This document shows, in pieces, positions 1 through 6,656 of a DNA stretch of 8,315 nucleotides; the first letter of the stretch is position 1; each line of letters begins with the position of its first letter. The notes under the pieces were generated by a model. The model was given only the letters and a program-made list of their open reading frames with translations, did no database searches and was not told the origin of the DNA. This stretch comes from Desulfuromonadaceae bacterium (lineage in GTDB: Bacteria; Desulfobacterota; Desulfuromonadia; Desulfuromonadales; Geopsychrobacteraceae): positions 1-8,315 of the forward strand of contig DAOWKG010000098.1 in assembly GCA_030639985.1 (NCBI GenBank), read 5' to 3'. Both the position numbers and the translations under genes were made by a program.

Positions 1-1
1 A

Positions 2-1156
2 GTTTATCTTGAAGATGCTGACGGTGAGCAACGTATTGCCGCTATCAACCGGGCAATGGAGAGTTATCTGGCCGATGGCAGTTTGGCAGAACAACCTCCC
101 GGATTCATCTTGGTGGATCGTAAAACGACTGCTATGGAATCACGTAAGGGCTTGATTGTCGCCCTTGATCTGGATCAGTACGATTTTACCAGTGGGGCAC
201 AAAGTTTGATCCGGGCAACTGAGGGAACTATCCTTGATCGTCTGCCGCCACGGATTAAGGTACGGCAAAATGCACCGATTGAGTTGCCTCATATCATGGT
301 GTTGATTGACGACCCTGAACGGACCGTAATTGAACCGCTGTTCAACGAGCAGTTAGAAACTGTTTACGATTTTGAGTTGTTGGAAAACGGCGGACATCTT
401 AAAGGTTATCGGATCGATCAACCGGAACTGATTCAGCAAGTTGCAACATCATTGGAGCAGCTGGCCGACCCTGCCGCTTACCGGGCAAAATACGGGGTAG
501 ATGGCGAAGTGATGCTCTATGCTATGGGGGATGGCAATCACTCGTTTGCAACCGCCAAGGCGATTTGGACAGAATTGAAGGAAAAGGCCGATGATCCTGC
601 TACGGTGATGGATAATCCAGCCCGTTTTGCTTTGGTTGAGCTGGTAAACGTCCACGATGCCGGTCTTGAGTTTGAGGCGATCCACCGGGTATTGTTTGAT
701 GTCGATTGTGAACATCTCAGTCAAGAGATGGAAAGTTTCTTTGCCGGGCGTGGAACGCCAATGACTTATACCTCTTGCTCTGATTTGGTCGCTGCCGAAG
801 CGTTTGTTGCCAGCACTGAGGGAGTACATGCTTTCCCGGTAGTTTTTGCTGGTGAATTTGGTGTTTGCGTTGTTGCCAATCCAGAATTTAATCTGGTGGT
901 AGCGACATTGCAGGAATTTCTCGATCAATATCTTGCGGAAAATTCAGCGGTTAAGGTCGATTATATTCACGGCAGCCAAACGGTGACCGATTTGGGTAGT
1001 CAGAAGGAATGTGCCGGTTTCTATTTGCCTGCTATTTCGAAGCACGATCTGTTTAAAACCATTTTGTTGGACGGGGCGCTGCCACGGAAGACTTTTTCGC
1101 TTGGTGAGGCGGATGAAAAACGCTTTTACCTGGAGTGTCGAAAAATTCAGGAATAA
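2..1156 (+). CDS. DUF1015 family protein, 5' end outside the window
   Basis: The reading frame is open from base 2, before the first in-window ATG at 56, and the codons before that ATG (V-Y-L-E-D-A-D-G-E-Q...) continue the family pattern. The true start therefore lies upstream and the gene is cut by the window edge; 384 codons are visible against a family length of roughly 400-plus residues, as I recall it. Recognisable DUF1015 features are the segment with RATEGT and LPPR at about 215-255, the ELPHIMVLIDDPE segment at about 281-320, the conserved GDGNHSFATAK motif at about 527-559 (usually written DGHHR or DGNHS), and the C-terminal LPRKTFSLGEA...FYLECRKI signature ending at the stop codon. 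The protein has no signal peptide or membrane segment in the visible part, so it is probably cytoplasmic. The biochemical function of the family is not something I can state. Family assignment is firm; function is unknown. Confidence 0.85.
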   Translation, partial: VYLEDADGEQRIAAINRAMESYLADGSLAEQPPGFILVDRKTTAMESRKGLIVALDLDQYDFTSGAQSLIRATEGTILDRLPPRIKVRQNAPIELPHIMVLIDDPERTVIEPLFNEQLETVYDFELLENGGHLKGYRIDQPELIQQVATSLEQLADPAAYRAKYGVDGEVMLYAMGDGNHSFATAKAIWTELKEKADDPATVMDNPARFALVELVNVHDAGLEFEAIHRVLFDVDCEHLSQEMESFFAGRGTPMTYTSCSDLVAAEAFVASTEGVHAFPVVFAGEFGVCVVANPEFNLVVATLQEFLDQYLAENSAVKVDYIHGSQTVTDLGSQKECAGFYLPAISKHDLFKTILLDGALPRKTFSLGEADEKRFYLECRKIQE

Positions 1157-1212
1157 AAATAATGGCTGCGGTTTTTTAAGACCGTCGGTTTGTGGATCGA
1201 CAGCCGCCGTCA

Positions 1213-1268
1213 TTTTCTTTGATCGCAAAGAAAACGAAGCAAAAGAAACTCTTTTTTATTTCTTTTGC
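1213..1268. repeat. Two adjacent perfect inverted repeats (double hairpin)
   Basis: The first hairpin has arms TTTTCTTTG (1213-1221) and CAAAGAAAA (1226-1234), 9 bp and perfect, around a 4-base loop ATCG. The second follows four bases later, with arms GCAAAAGAAA (1239-1248) and TTTCTTTTGC (1259-1268), 10 bp and perfect, around a 10-base loop rich in T. The two share the related core CAAAGAAA/CAAAAGAAA. The block starts 57 bases after the DUF1015 stop codon. It could act as a 3' end or terminator structure, and it resembles A/T-rich intergenic repeats that I recall from other proteobacterial genomes; that resemblance is from memory and unverified. Confidence 0.6.
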
Positions 1269-1390
1269 GAGAGTTGCTACGATATTTCAATGGTGGATTT
1301 TGTGAATAGTTGTCTGCTTCGTGGCAACGTTTCGATATTGTTATGGGCATGAAGAAAGTAGCAGTAGGTTAGGTTTATTGTGTGGTGTAG

Positions 1391-1422
1391 CGCCTAACGA
1401 GACGTAAACGTCTCTAATGGCG
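1391..1422. repeat. Short hairpin with GAGACGT/ACGTCTC stem
   Basis: GAGACGT (1399-1405) and ACGTCTC (1408-1414) are perfectly complementary with only AA between them. CGCC (1391-1394) and GGCG (1419-1422) pair outside a 4x4 internal loop. Because the loop is two bases, the site may be better read as a near-palindrome in double-stranded DNA (a possible protein-binding site) than as an RNA hairpin. No T-run follows. Function is unknown. Confidence 0.45.
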
Positions 1423-1500
1423 AAAAGATCAAAACAACCTGTTTCCATTTGAGCTGACGAGTTCGGGGGCATCCCTACGGTTTTACAGATTATTGACTAT

Positions 1501-1539
1501 GATTCTGGAGATGTACAACAGGTATACATCTCCAGAATC
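1501..1539 (-). terminator. 15-bp perfect hairpin just past the uraA stop (possible 3' end structure)
   Basis: GATTCTGGAGATGTA (1501-1515) and TACATCTCCAGAATC (1525-1539) form a perfect 15-bp stem with a 9-base loop. On the minus strand it begins 20 bases after the uraA stop codon, the usual place for a terminator or a 3' stabilising hairpin. A run of T is missing on both strands after the stem, so a classical Rho-independent terminator is not supported. A transcript 3' end protector, or a site bound by a dimeric protein, fits equally well. The structure is certain; the role is not. Confidence 0.45.
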
Positions 1540-1559
1540 TTATATTCAAGCTAGCCTAC

Positions 1560-2873
1560 TCAGGCATCATTTCCAGCTGGAAGAATCAGGTTTAATAGCA
1601 CCCCAACGATTCCTGCCAAACCAATTCCACCCAACTTGACAATGGTAAGATCAAAAGTCATGCCGCCGATGCCGAATACCAGAATGATGGCAACGATTGC
1701 CAGATTGCGTGGTTGCATCAGGTCGGTTCCCGCTTTGACCAAAGTGTTGATGCCGATAACGGCAATGGCACCGAACAGCAGCACCATGATGCCGCCCATG
1801 ATTGGAACGGGAATTGAGTTCAAAAAACCACCCAGTTTGCCGACGAAGGCGAGGACGATGGCGGTGATGGCGGCCCAGGTCATAATCGCGGGGTTAAAAG
1901 ATTTGGTTAGGGCCACGGCACCGGAAACTTCGGAATAGGTAGTGTTTGGCGGGCCACCAAGGAATGCGGCAAAGCTGGTTGCAACGCCATCACCGAGCAG
2001 GGTGTTCTCAATGCCGGGATCTTTGACGTAGTCTTTTCCCGAAATCCCACCGATGGCGAGAACGTCGCCAAAGTGTTCAATTGCCGGGGCAATTGCGACC
2101 GGGACAATAAATAGAATAGCTTCGAGATTCCAGACCGGGAGGGTGAAATCTGGCATTGCAAACCACGGGGATGCGGTAACTTTTTGCATTGAAATCAACG
2201 CTGGTCCAGTCCAGTTTTGCAGTGTGCCGGGATCAAATGCAGCTTGGATTGATGCACTGAACCCGGTACCGTCCATAATCAAAGCGGTAACATAACCAGC
2301 AACGATGCCGCTTAAGATTGGAATCAGTTTGAACAGCCCCCGACCGAGCAAGGAAACCAGAATGGTTACTGCTAAAGAAACTCCGGCAATAATATAGGCG
2401 GTAGTTTCTGGAACCAGCCATGCCGAACCATCACCGGTACGCCCTGATGCCATATGGATGGCGACTGGAGCCAATACCAGTCCGATAACCATAATTACGG
2501 GACCGGTAACGATTGGCGGCAAAACTTTATGGAGGATGTCGGAGCCGAAAATCCGCACAATAAAGCTCAGAATCGCATAGAGCAGACCGGCGGCAGCCAG
2601 ACCACACATAGTGCCGGGAATTCCCCATTGATTAACACCGTAGATGATCGGCGCAATAAAAGCGAAGCTGGAGGCTAGGAACACTGGCACCCGACCACGG
2701 GTGATCAGTTGAAATATCAAGGTTCCGGCACCGGCAGTGAATAATGCTACGTTGGCGTTAAGTCCCGTAAGCAGGGGCACCAGTACTAATGCGCCGAATG
2801 CAACAAATAGCATCTGGGCACCAAGCAAGCAGTCTTTTGCACGAAAATTATAATCGGTTGGGGACGGTTTCAT
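1560..2873 (-). CDS. uraA: Uracil permease, NCS2 family (UraA-type)
   Basis: This is an inner-membrane nucleobase:cation symporter that would import uracil, supplying the phosphoribosyltransferase encoded just upstream. The 437-residue protein is strongly hydrophobic, consistent with the 14-helix NCS2 fold. Family signatures are visible: LPPIVTGPVIMVIGL at about 118-132, AIEHFGD at 264-270 and GGPPNTTYSE at 306-315. E266 and E315 are 49 residues apart, the same spacing as the two substrate-binding glutamates of E. coli UraA (E241 and E290, from memory). The ATG is preceded on the minus strand by AAGAAGGA about 10 bases away, an acceptable ribosome binding site. The gene lies 240 bases downstream of upp on the same strand with no promoter I could recognise between them, so co-transcription is likely, though an inverted-repeat element sits in the spacer. 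A xanthine or general pyrimidine permease is the alternative; the upp neighbour favours uracil. Confidence 0.93.
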   Translation of the reverse strand: MKPSPTDYNFRAKDCLLGAQMLFVAFGALVLVPLLTGLNANVALFTAGAGTLIFQLITRGRVPVFLASSFAFIAPIIYGVNQWGIPGTMCGLAAAGLLYAILSFIVRIFGSDILHKVLPPIVTGPVIMVIGLVLAPVAIHMASGRTGDGSAWLVPETTAYIIAGVSLAVTILVSLLGRGLFKLIPILSGIVAGYVTALIMDGTGFSASIQAAFDPGTLQNWTGPALISMQKVTASPWFAMPDFTLPVWNLEAILFIVPVAIAPAIEHFGDVLAIGGISGKDYVKDPGIENTLLGDGVATSFAAFLGGPPNTTYSEVSGAVALTKSFNPAIMTWAAITAIVLAFVGKLGGFLNSIPVPIMGGIMVLLFGAIAVIGINTLVKAGTDLMQPRNLAIVAIILVFGIGGMTFDLTIVKLGGIGLAGIVGVLLNLILPAGNDA

Positions 2874-2935
2874 ATTTTTTGCGTCCTTCTTTGGTTAGAG
2901 GTGATTGTTTCGTTGAGTACTTGTTATTTTGTTTT

Positions 2936-3099
2936 GCCACCAAGACACCAAGAATTTTTTTAACGGAGAGACGCTGAGATCGCAGAGAATACACTAAAAC
3001 TTTTTGGGTTAAACCAATAAAGAAGGCTTTTGCTCTCTCTGCTACTCTCCGTCTCTCCGTTAGAAGCTTTGCTTTTGGTTCTCTTGGCGTCTTGGTGGC
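2936..3099. repeat. 164-base imperfect long inverted repeat between upp and uraA
   Basis: Three blocks of the left arm pair, in mirrored order, with three of the right arm. The outer block GCCACCAAGACACCAAGA (2936-2953) pairs with 3082-3099 at 17 of 18 bases. The middle block AACGGAGAGACG (2962-2973) pairs with 3050-3061 at 12 of 12. The inner block GCAGAGA (2982-2988) pairs with 3036-3042 at 7 of 7. A 47-base centre remains. The outer block is itself a tandem octamer (ACCAAGAC, ACCAAGAA). No target-site duplication is visible at the flanks and there is no open reading frame. It resembles non-coding 'accaccaagacaccaag / cggagagacgc' type repeats scattered in several bacterial phyla, as I recall. 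In the upp-uraA transcript it would fold into one long stem. Confidence 0.75.
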
Positions 3100-3113
3100 T
3101 ATAAAGTATTTAT

Positions 3114-3740
3114 CTATTTCGTTCCGAAAATCTTATCACCGGCATCGCCAAGTCCCGGCAGGATGTAACCATCCTCATTGAGCCGTTCATCAATTGAAGC
3201 AACATAGATATCAACATCAGGGTGCTCCTTTTGTACTCGCTCGATTCCTTCCGGTACTGCTACCAGGAAAAGTCCCCGAATACTGGTGCAGCCAGCTTTT
3301 TTCAGCATGTCAATGCACGCAACCAGCGAGCCACCGGTGGCAAGCATTGGATCGAGAATCAGGGCAGTACGGCTATTGATGCTGCTGGTAAATTTTTCGT
3401 AGTAGGTCACCGGTTCAAGGGTTTCTTCGTTGCGATATAGTCCAACGACACTGACTCTGGCACTGGGAATCAGGTCGAGAACGCCATCCATCATCCCCAG
3501 TCCGGCACGGAGGATCGGGACAACGGTAATTTTTTTCCCTTTGATTTGCTCAACCTCAACCGCACCGTTCCAGCCAGTGATAGTTTGTGGCTCAGTTTCA
3601 AAATCCTTGGTCGCTTCGTAGGTGAGTAAGCGTGCTATCTCAGAGGCAAGGTCACGAAAATCCTTGGTGCTGATATCGTGGCGCCGGAGCAGTCCCAGCT
3701 TATGTTTAACCAGTGGGTGGTTGACTTCAAAAACGGCCAT
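3114..3740 (-). CDS. upp: Uracil phosphoribosyltransferase
   Basis: The cytoplasmic salvage enzyme makes UMP and pyrophosphate from uracil and PRPP. The 208-residue length equals that of E. coli Upp. Visible family elements are the N-terminal [14 protein letters not shown] segment (6-19), PILRAGLGM (75-83), the PRPP-binding loop [13 protein letters not shown] (127-139) with its acidic residue D130, and the uracil-recognition C-terminus [18 protein letters not shown] (191-208). The start is well supported: TAAGGAG (3747-3753) lies six bases before the ATG on the minus strand. A sigma70-type promoter at 3784-3812 would give a leader of roughly 35-40 bases, too short for an attenuator. uraA follows on the same strand, so transporter and enzyme likely form one salvage unit. 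No missing residues or frameshift are seen. Confidence 0.97.
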   Translation of the reverse strand: MAVFEVNHPLVKHKLGLLRRHDISTKDFRDLASEIARLLTYEATKDFETEPQTITGWNGAVEVEQIKGKKITVVPILRAGLGMMDGVLDLIPSARVSVVGLYRNEETLEPVTYYEKFTSSINSRTALILDPMLATGGSLVACIDMLKKAGCTSIRGLFLVAVPEGIERVQKEHPDVDIYVASIDERLNEDGYILPGLGDAGDKIFGTK

Positions 3741-3746
3741 GGTTTT

Positions 3747-3753
3747 CTCCTTA
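3747..3753 (-). promoter_or_regulatory. Strong ribosome binding site of upp
   Basis: Read on the minus strand the sequence is TAAGGAG, six bases before the ATG of upp. It is close to the ideal anti-16S complement and by far the strongest translation signal in this window. Confidence 0.8.
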
Positions 3754-3783
3754 GGGAAATAATTTAGATGGATTCAACCACCA

Positions 3784-3812
3784 AGCATAAAAGTATCAAA
3801 ACTCGTGGTCAA
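3784..3812 (-). promoter_or_regulatory. Sigma70-type promoter of upp (-uraA)
   Basis: On the minus strand there is TTGACC (3812-3807) as the -35 box, a 17-base spacer, and TATGCT (3789-3784) as the -10 box. Five of six -35 bases and four of six -10 bases match consensus, and the spacing is optimal. The expected start of transcription is near 3777, about 37 bases before the upp ATG. No operator palindrome overlapping it was recognised. Confidence 0.65.
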
Positions 3813-3956
3813 GAGTTTAACTGCCTCTGCCTGGTTAGCTTTGGTGAATGTTTCGCCGTCATGGCAAAAATCGCCTATCTTCCTGTCAGCATATTGCGGT
3901 ATATTAACAAGTTGAGCTGTTTTTGAATCGATTTAGTTTTGAGGGTTATTGCTTCT

Positions 3957-4871
3957 ATGGCATCAGTTTCATTTAAACATCGTCTTGAATATTATCTCCT
4001 GTTGGTTGCTGCCGCGGTTGTCAGGCGGTTGTCACGTAACAATGCACTGGCGGTAGGGCGGTTCTTGGGACGGTTGATGATCAAAATTCTGCCTGGTCGT
4101 TATAGGATGGCAACCGATAACATGGCGCAGGCATTGCCGGAGATGAGAGCGGCAGAAATTGCAGTAAATGTGCAAAAGAATTTTGAGCATATCGGTATGT
4201 GTGGTGTAGATATGCTCCGTTTTGATATGTTTGAGCTTGGTCAGAAGGATACTGAGAAGGATATCATCTATGAAGGCGAACATCTGCTACAGGAAGCACT
4301 GGCGCTGGGTCGTGGTGTTCTCTTGTTGAGTGCCCATCTGGGATTTTGGGAGTTGGGCGGGTTTGCTCTGGCCGAACATGGGATTCAGTTCGATATGGTG
4401 GCAAAGCCGTTAAAAAACCCCCTGACTGAGCGTTATTTTAGTAAGGTGAGAAAATCTTTTGGAGCCGAAATTATTAATAGCCGTAAGGGTGCCAGAAAGA
4501 TATTACAGTCCTTAAAAGCTAACCATACTGTTGGGATTATGTTAGATCAGCATATTTCACCACCCGGTGCGGTTGCGGTTGAGTTCTTTGGCCGGACGGC
4601 ATACACCACAACGGCGATTGCCAATATGGCGATGAAAAATCAGATTCCGGTAGTCCCGGTATTTTGTCTGCGGCAACCAGATAATCGCTACAAAATTTGG
4701 GCTGAGCCGATGTTGCTGCTGGGTGGGAGCGGTGAAGATGCCGTAATTGCTAATACTCAAAAGATGACCGATATTATTGAGACAGCAGTGCGTAAAGATG
4801 TCAGCCAGTGGTTCTGGATGCACAAACGTTGGAAAAAGCGTAAGAAAAGGAGAGTGAGGGGTAAGGGGTGA
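3957..4871 (+). CDS. Lipid A biosynthesis (LpxL/HtrB-type) acyltransferase
   Basis: This is an inner-membrane-associated enzyme of the lysophospholipid acyltransferase fold, expected to add a secondary acyl chain to the Kdo-lipid A precursor, or a related acyl transfer. I prefer the ATG at 3957 (304 residues) over the in-frame TTG at 3939: GAGGG (3941-3945) precedes the ATG by 11 bases, while nothing resembling a ribosome site precedes the TTG. With that numbering there is an N-terminal hydrophobic segment (about 12-24), the catalytic HX4E motif in SAHLGFWELGG with H127 and E132, GIMLDQH (193-199), VEFFGR (209-213 region) and the C-terminal QWFWMHKRWK (284-293). The protein ends in a very basic tail (KKRKKRRVRGKG), the last codons of which lie in a small heptamer repeat. 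prfC follows after 62 bases on the same strand. Which acyl position or chain it uses cannot be told from sequence, so no symbol is given. Confidence 0.88.
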   Translation: MASVSFKHRLEYYLLLVAAAVVRRLSRNNALAVGRFLGRLMIKILPGRYRMATDNMAQALPEMRAAEIAVNVQKNFEHIGMCGVDMLRFDMFELGQKDTEKDIIYEGEHLLQEALALGRGVLLLSAHLGFWELGGFALAEHGIQFDMVAKPLKNPLTERYFSKVRKSFGAEIINSRKGARKILQSLKANHTVGIMLDQHISPPGAVAVEFFGRTAYTTTAIANMAMKNQIPVVPVFCLRQPDNRYKIWAEPMLLLGGSGEDAVIANTQKMTDIIETAVRKDVSQWFWMHKRWKKRKKRRVRGKG

Positions 4872-4933
4872 GATGTTACACCTCTAAACTCTAACTTTGA
4901 ACCTAATAATTTAGCAGGGATTGAAAAATAACA

Positions 4934-6520
4934 ATGAGTAAAGAATTAGAACGAGAAATCGCCAAACGCCGGACTTTTGGCATTATCAGTCACCCCGATG
5001 CCGGTAAAACTACCTTGACCGAAAAGTTACTTTTGTTCGGTGGGGCGATCCAGATGGCGGGTACTGTCAAGGCGCGTAAATCAAATCGGCATGCTACCAG
5101 CGACTGGATGAGCATCGAAAAAGAGCGGGGGATTTCGGTTTCATCATCGGTGATGAAGTTTAACTACCGCAATTTTGAAATAAATTTGCTTGATACTCCC
5201 GGTCACCAGGACTTTTCAGAAGATACCTATCGGGTTTTGACGGCCGTTGATAGTGCCCTGATGGTGATCGATAGTGCTAAAGGGGTTGAACCACAGACCG
5301 AAAAGCTGATGGAGGTCTGCCGGATGCGCAATACCCCGGTACTGACATTTATCAACAAGCTTGACCGTGAAGGTTTATCTCCCTTGGATATTCTGGCCGA
5401 TATTGAGGAAAAGCTGCAAATTGAATGTACCCCGTTGTCATGGCCAATTGGTATGGGGAAACGGTTTAAGGGAGTTTATAACCTGTATCGAAAAGAACTG
5501 AATTTGTTTCGTCCGGGTGATGATGCTCGCAGTACCCAGACGGTAAAAATCGCCGATCTGAACGACCCACAACTTGATGAGTTACTGGGGAGTCAAGCGG
5601 CTGAGCTGCGGGAAGATATCGAACTTTTGGAGGGTGCCGCTAATCCTTTCAGTCTCAAAGATTACTTGCGGGCGAGTCAGACGCCAGTTTTTTTTGGTAG
5701 TGCCATCAATAACTTCGGGGTGCAGGAGATGCTCGATGCTTTTGTTGAATTGGCCCCGCCACCGGGATTACGGGAAACGGTCGACCGGATTGTTGAACCC
5801 GACGAGGAAGAATTTTCGGGATTTGTATTCAAAATTCAGGCAAATATGGATCCTGCGCACCGGGATCGAATTGCCTTTTTACGGATTTGTTCCGGTAAAT
5901 TTACCCGGGGGATGAAGGTGAAACATCACCGCATCGGCAAGGATATTCCGTTATCGAATGCCACTATCTTTATGGCTCAGGATCGTGCCCATGTTGAAGA
6001 GGCATATCCCGGGGACATTATTGGCTTGCACAATCATGGCACCATCAAGATTGGTGATACTTTCACGACCCGAGAGCCGCTTAAGTTTACCGGCATCCCC
6101 AGTTTTGCTCCGGAGCATTTTCGCCGGGTTCGTTTAAAGGATCCACTAAAATCAAAGCAGTTGCAAAAGGGTTTGATTCAGCTCGCCGAAGAGGGTGCCG
6201 TGCAGGTTTTTAAGCCGGTGACCGGTGCCGAATTTATCCTTGGTGCCGTTGGCGTGTTGCAGTTTGACGTCACTATGGAGCGGTTGAAATCCGAATATAA
6301 TGTTAATGCTGTTTACGAAGGGGTCGACTATACCACTGCCCGCTGGGTTGAATGTGATGATAAAAAATTGTTCGACGATTTCCAGAAGCGGGAACAGGGG
6401 CGGCTGGCACACGATGCCGAAGGGCACCTGACTTATCTGGCGGCGAGTGAATGGCGTTTGGGACACACGATGGAGCAGTGGGAAGGGGTGCGGTTTTTAA
6501 AATCGCGTGAACACAGTTAG
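4934..6520 (+). CDS. prfC: Peptide chain release factor 3 (RF3)
   Basis: RF3 is a translational GTPase that removes RF1 or RF2 from the ribosome after peptide release. The 528 residues match the E. coli length (529). GTPase motifs are intact: the P-loop HPDAGKTT (20-27), the switch I region with ERGIS (64-68), DTPGH (87-91) and NKLD (141-144). RF3-type sequence follows: [15 protein letters not shown] in the G domain, the domain II segment [24 protein letters not shown], and the C-terminal [21 protein letters not shown]...[12 protein letters not shown]. The last pattern separates RF3 from EF-G and from tetracycline-resistance GTPases. The start at 4934 is set by the conserved N-terminus, but its ribosome site is poor: AGGGA (4916-4920) is 13 bases away. 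It is probably read through from the acyltransferase gene 62 bases upstream, and its transcript ends at the terminator at 6551-6576. Confidence 0.97.
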   Translation: MSKELEREIAKRRTFGIISHPDAGKTTLTEKLLLFGGAIQMAGTVKARKSNRHATSDWMSIEKERGISVSSSVMKFNYRNFEINLLDTPGHQDFSEDTYRVLTAVDSALMVIDSAKGVEPQTEKLMEVCRMRNTPVLTFINKLDREGLSPLDILADIEEKLQIECTPLSWPIGMGKRFKGVYNLYRKELNLFRPGDDARSTQTVKIADLNDPQLDELLGSQAAELREDIELLEGAANPFSLKDYLRASQTPVFFGSAINNFGVQEMLDAFVELAPPPGLRETVDRIVEPDEEEFSGFVFKIQANMDPAHRDRIAFLRICSGKFTRGMKVKHHRIGKDIPLSNATIFMAQDRAHVEEAYPGDIIGLHNHGTIKIGDTFTTREPLKFTGIPSFAPEHFRRVRLKDPLKSKQLQKGLIQLAEEGAVQVFKPVTGAEFILGAVGVLQFDVTMERLKSEYNVNAVYEGVDYTTARWVECDDKKLFDDFQKREQGRLAHDAEGHLTYLAASEWRLGHTMEQWEGVRFLKSREHS

Positions 6521-6545
6521 GGGCAAGTGCATATAATAGTTTCAG

Positions 6546-6576
6546 AAAAGGAGTCGCATTGCGACTCTTTTTTTTT
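6546..6576 (+). terminator. Rho-independent terminator after prfC
   Basis: GAGTCGC (6551-6557) and GCGACTC (6561-6567) form a perfect 7-bp stem around a three-base loop, followed directly by nine T (6568-6576). Upstream AAAAG can extend the pairing into the T-run. It starts 30 bases after the prfC stop codon and separates prfC from the binding-protein gene. Confidence 0.92.
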
Positions 6577-6656
6577 GTTGGTTGTGGAATCGTATTTCTG
6601 CTATGTTTAGTATTGGTTAATGATTCTTTTGATATTTTTGTCTGGTATGGTGTGCT

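Larger units (their letters stand above)
1157..1559. other. 403-base intergenic region with several hairpin repeats
   Basis: This gap separates the end of the DUF1015 gene (+) from the end of uraA (-), so it lies between convergent genes. I see no convincing coding sequence in it. It contains two adjacent A/T-rich hairpins (1213-1234 and 1239-1268), a short palindromic hairpin (1391-1422) and a 15-bp perfect stem (1501-1539), each listed separately. A weak pairing GGCTG (1164-1168) with CAGCC (1201-1205) encloses a small CGGT/ACCG stem just after the DUF1015 stop. Neither gene has a classical GC-stem plus T-run terminator here. Nothing recognisable was found between about 1270 and 1390 or 1423 and 1500. 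Confidence 0.6.
3741..3956. other. Divergent intergenic region, upp and acyltransferase
   Basis: This 216-base gap carries the upp ribosome site and promoter on the minus strand. For the plus-strand acyltransferase the best candidate is a TATATT -10 box at 3900-3905, but no good -35 box stands at the right distance, so I do not list it as a promoter. No hairpin terminator or clear operator was found. Confidence 0.4.

Noticed and set aside
1011..1352. A 113-codon open frame on the plus strand overlapping the DUF1015 gene end
   Set aside because: Its first part is an out-of-frame shadow of the DUF1015 gene and the rest runs through the hairpin repeats; it shows no family resemblance or ribosome site.
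2936..3099. Reading the long inverted repeat as a complete transposon-derived MITE
   Set aside because: No target-site duplication is visible at either flank and no insertion-sequence family ends were recognised, so only a repeat is claimed.
3778..3785. CCACCAAG beside the upp promoter, matching the outer arm of the 2936-3099 repeat
   Set aside because: Only eight bases match, with no mirrored partner nearby; chance or the -10 region overlap explains it.
3939..3956. TTG at 3939 as start of the acyltransferase
   Set aside because: No ribosome site precedes it, whereas GAGGG precedes the ATG at 3957; the six extra residues add nothing recognisable.
6577..6656. A promoter for the binding-protein gene, TTGGTT with an 18-base spacer and TATGTT
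   Set aside because: Both boxes match consensus only partly in an A/T-rich stretch where such matches are frequent; not strong enough to list.
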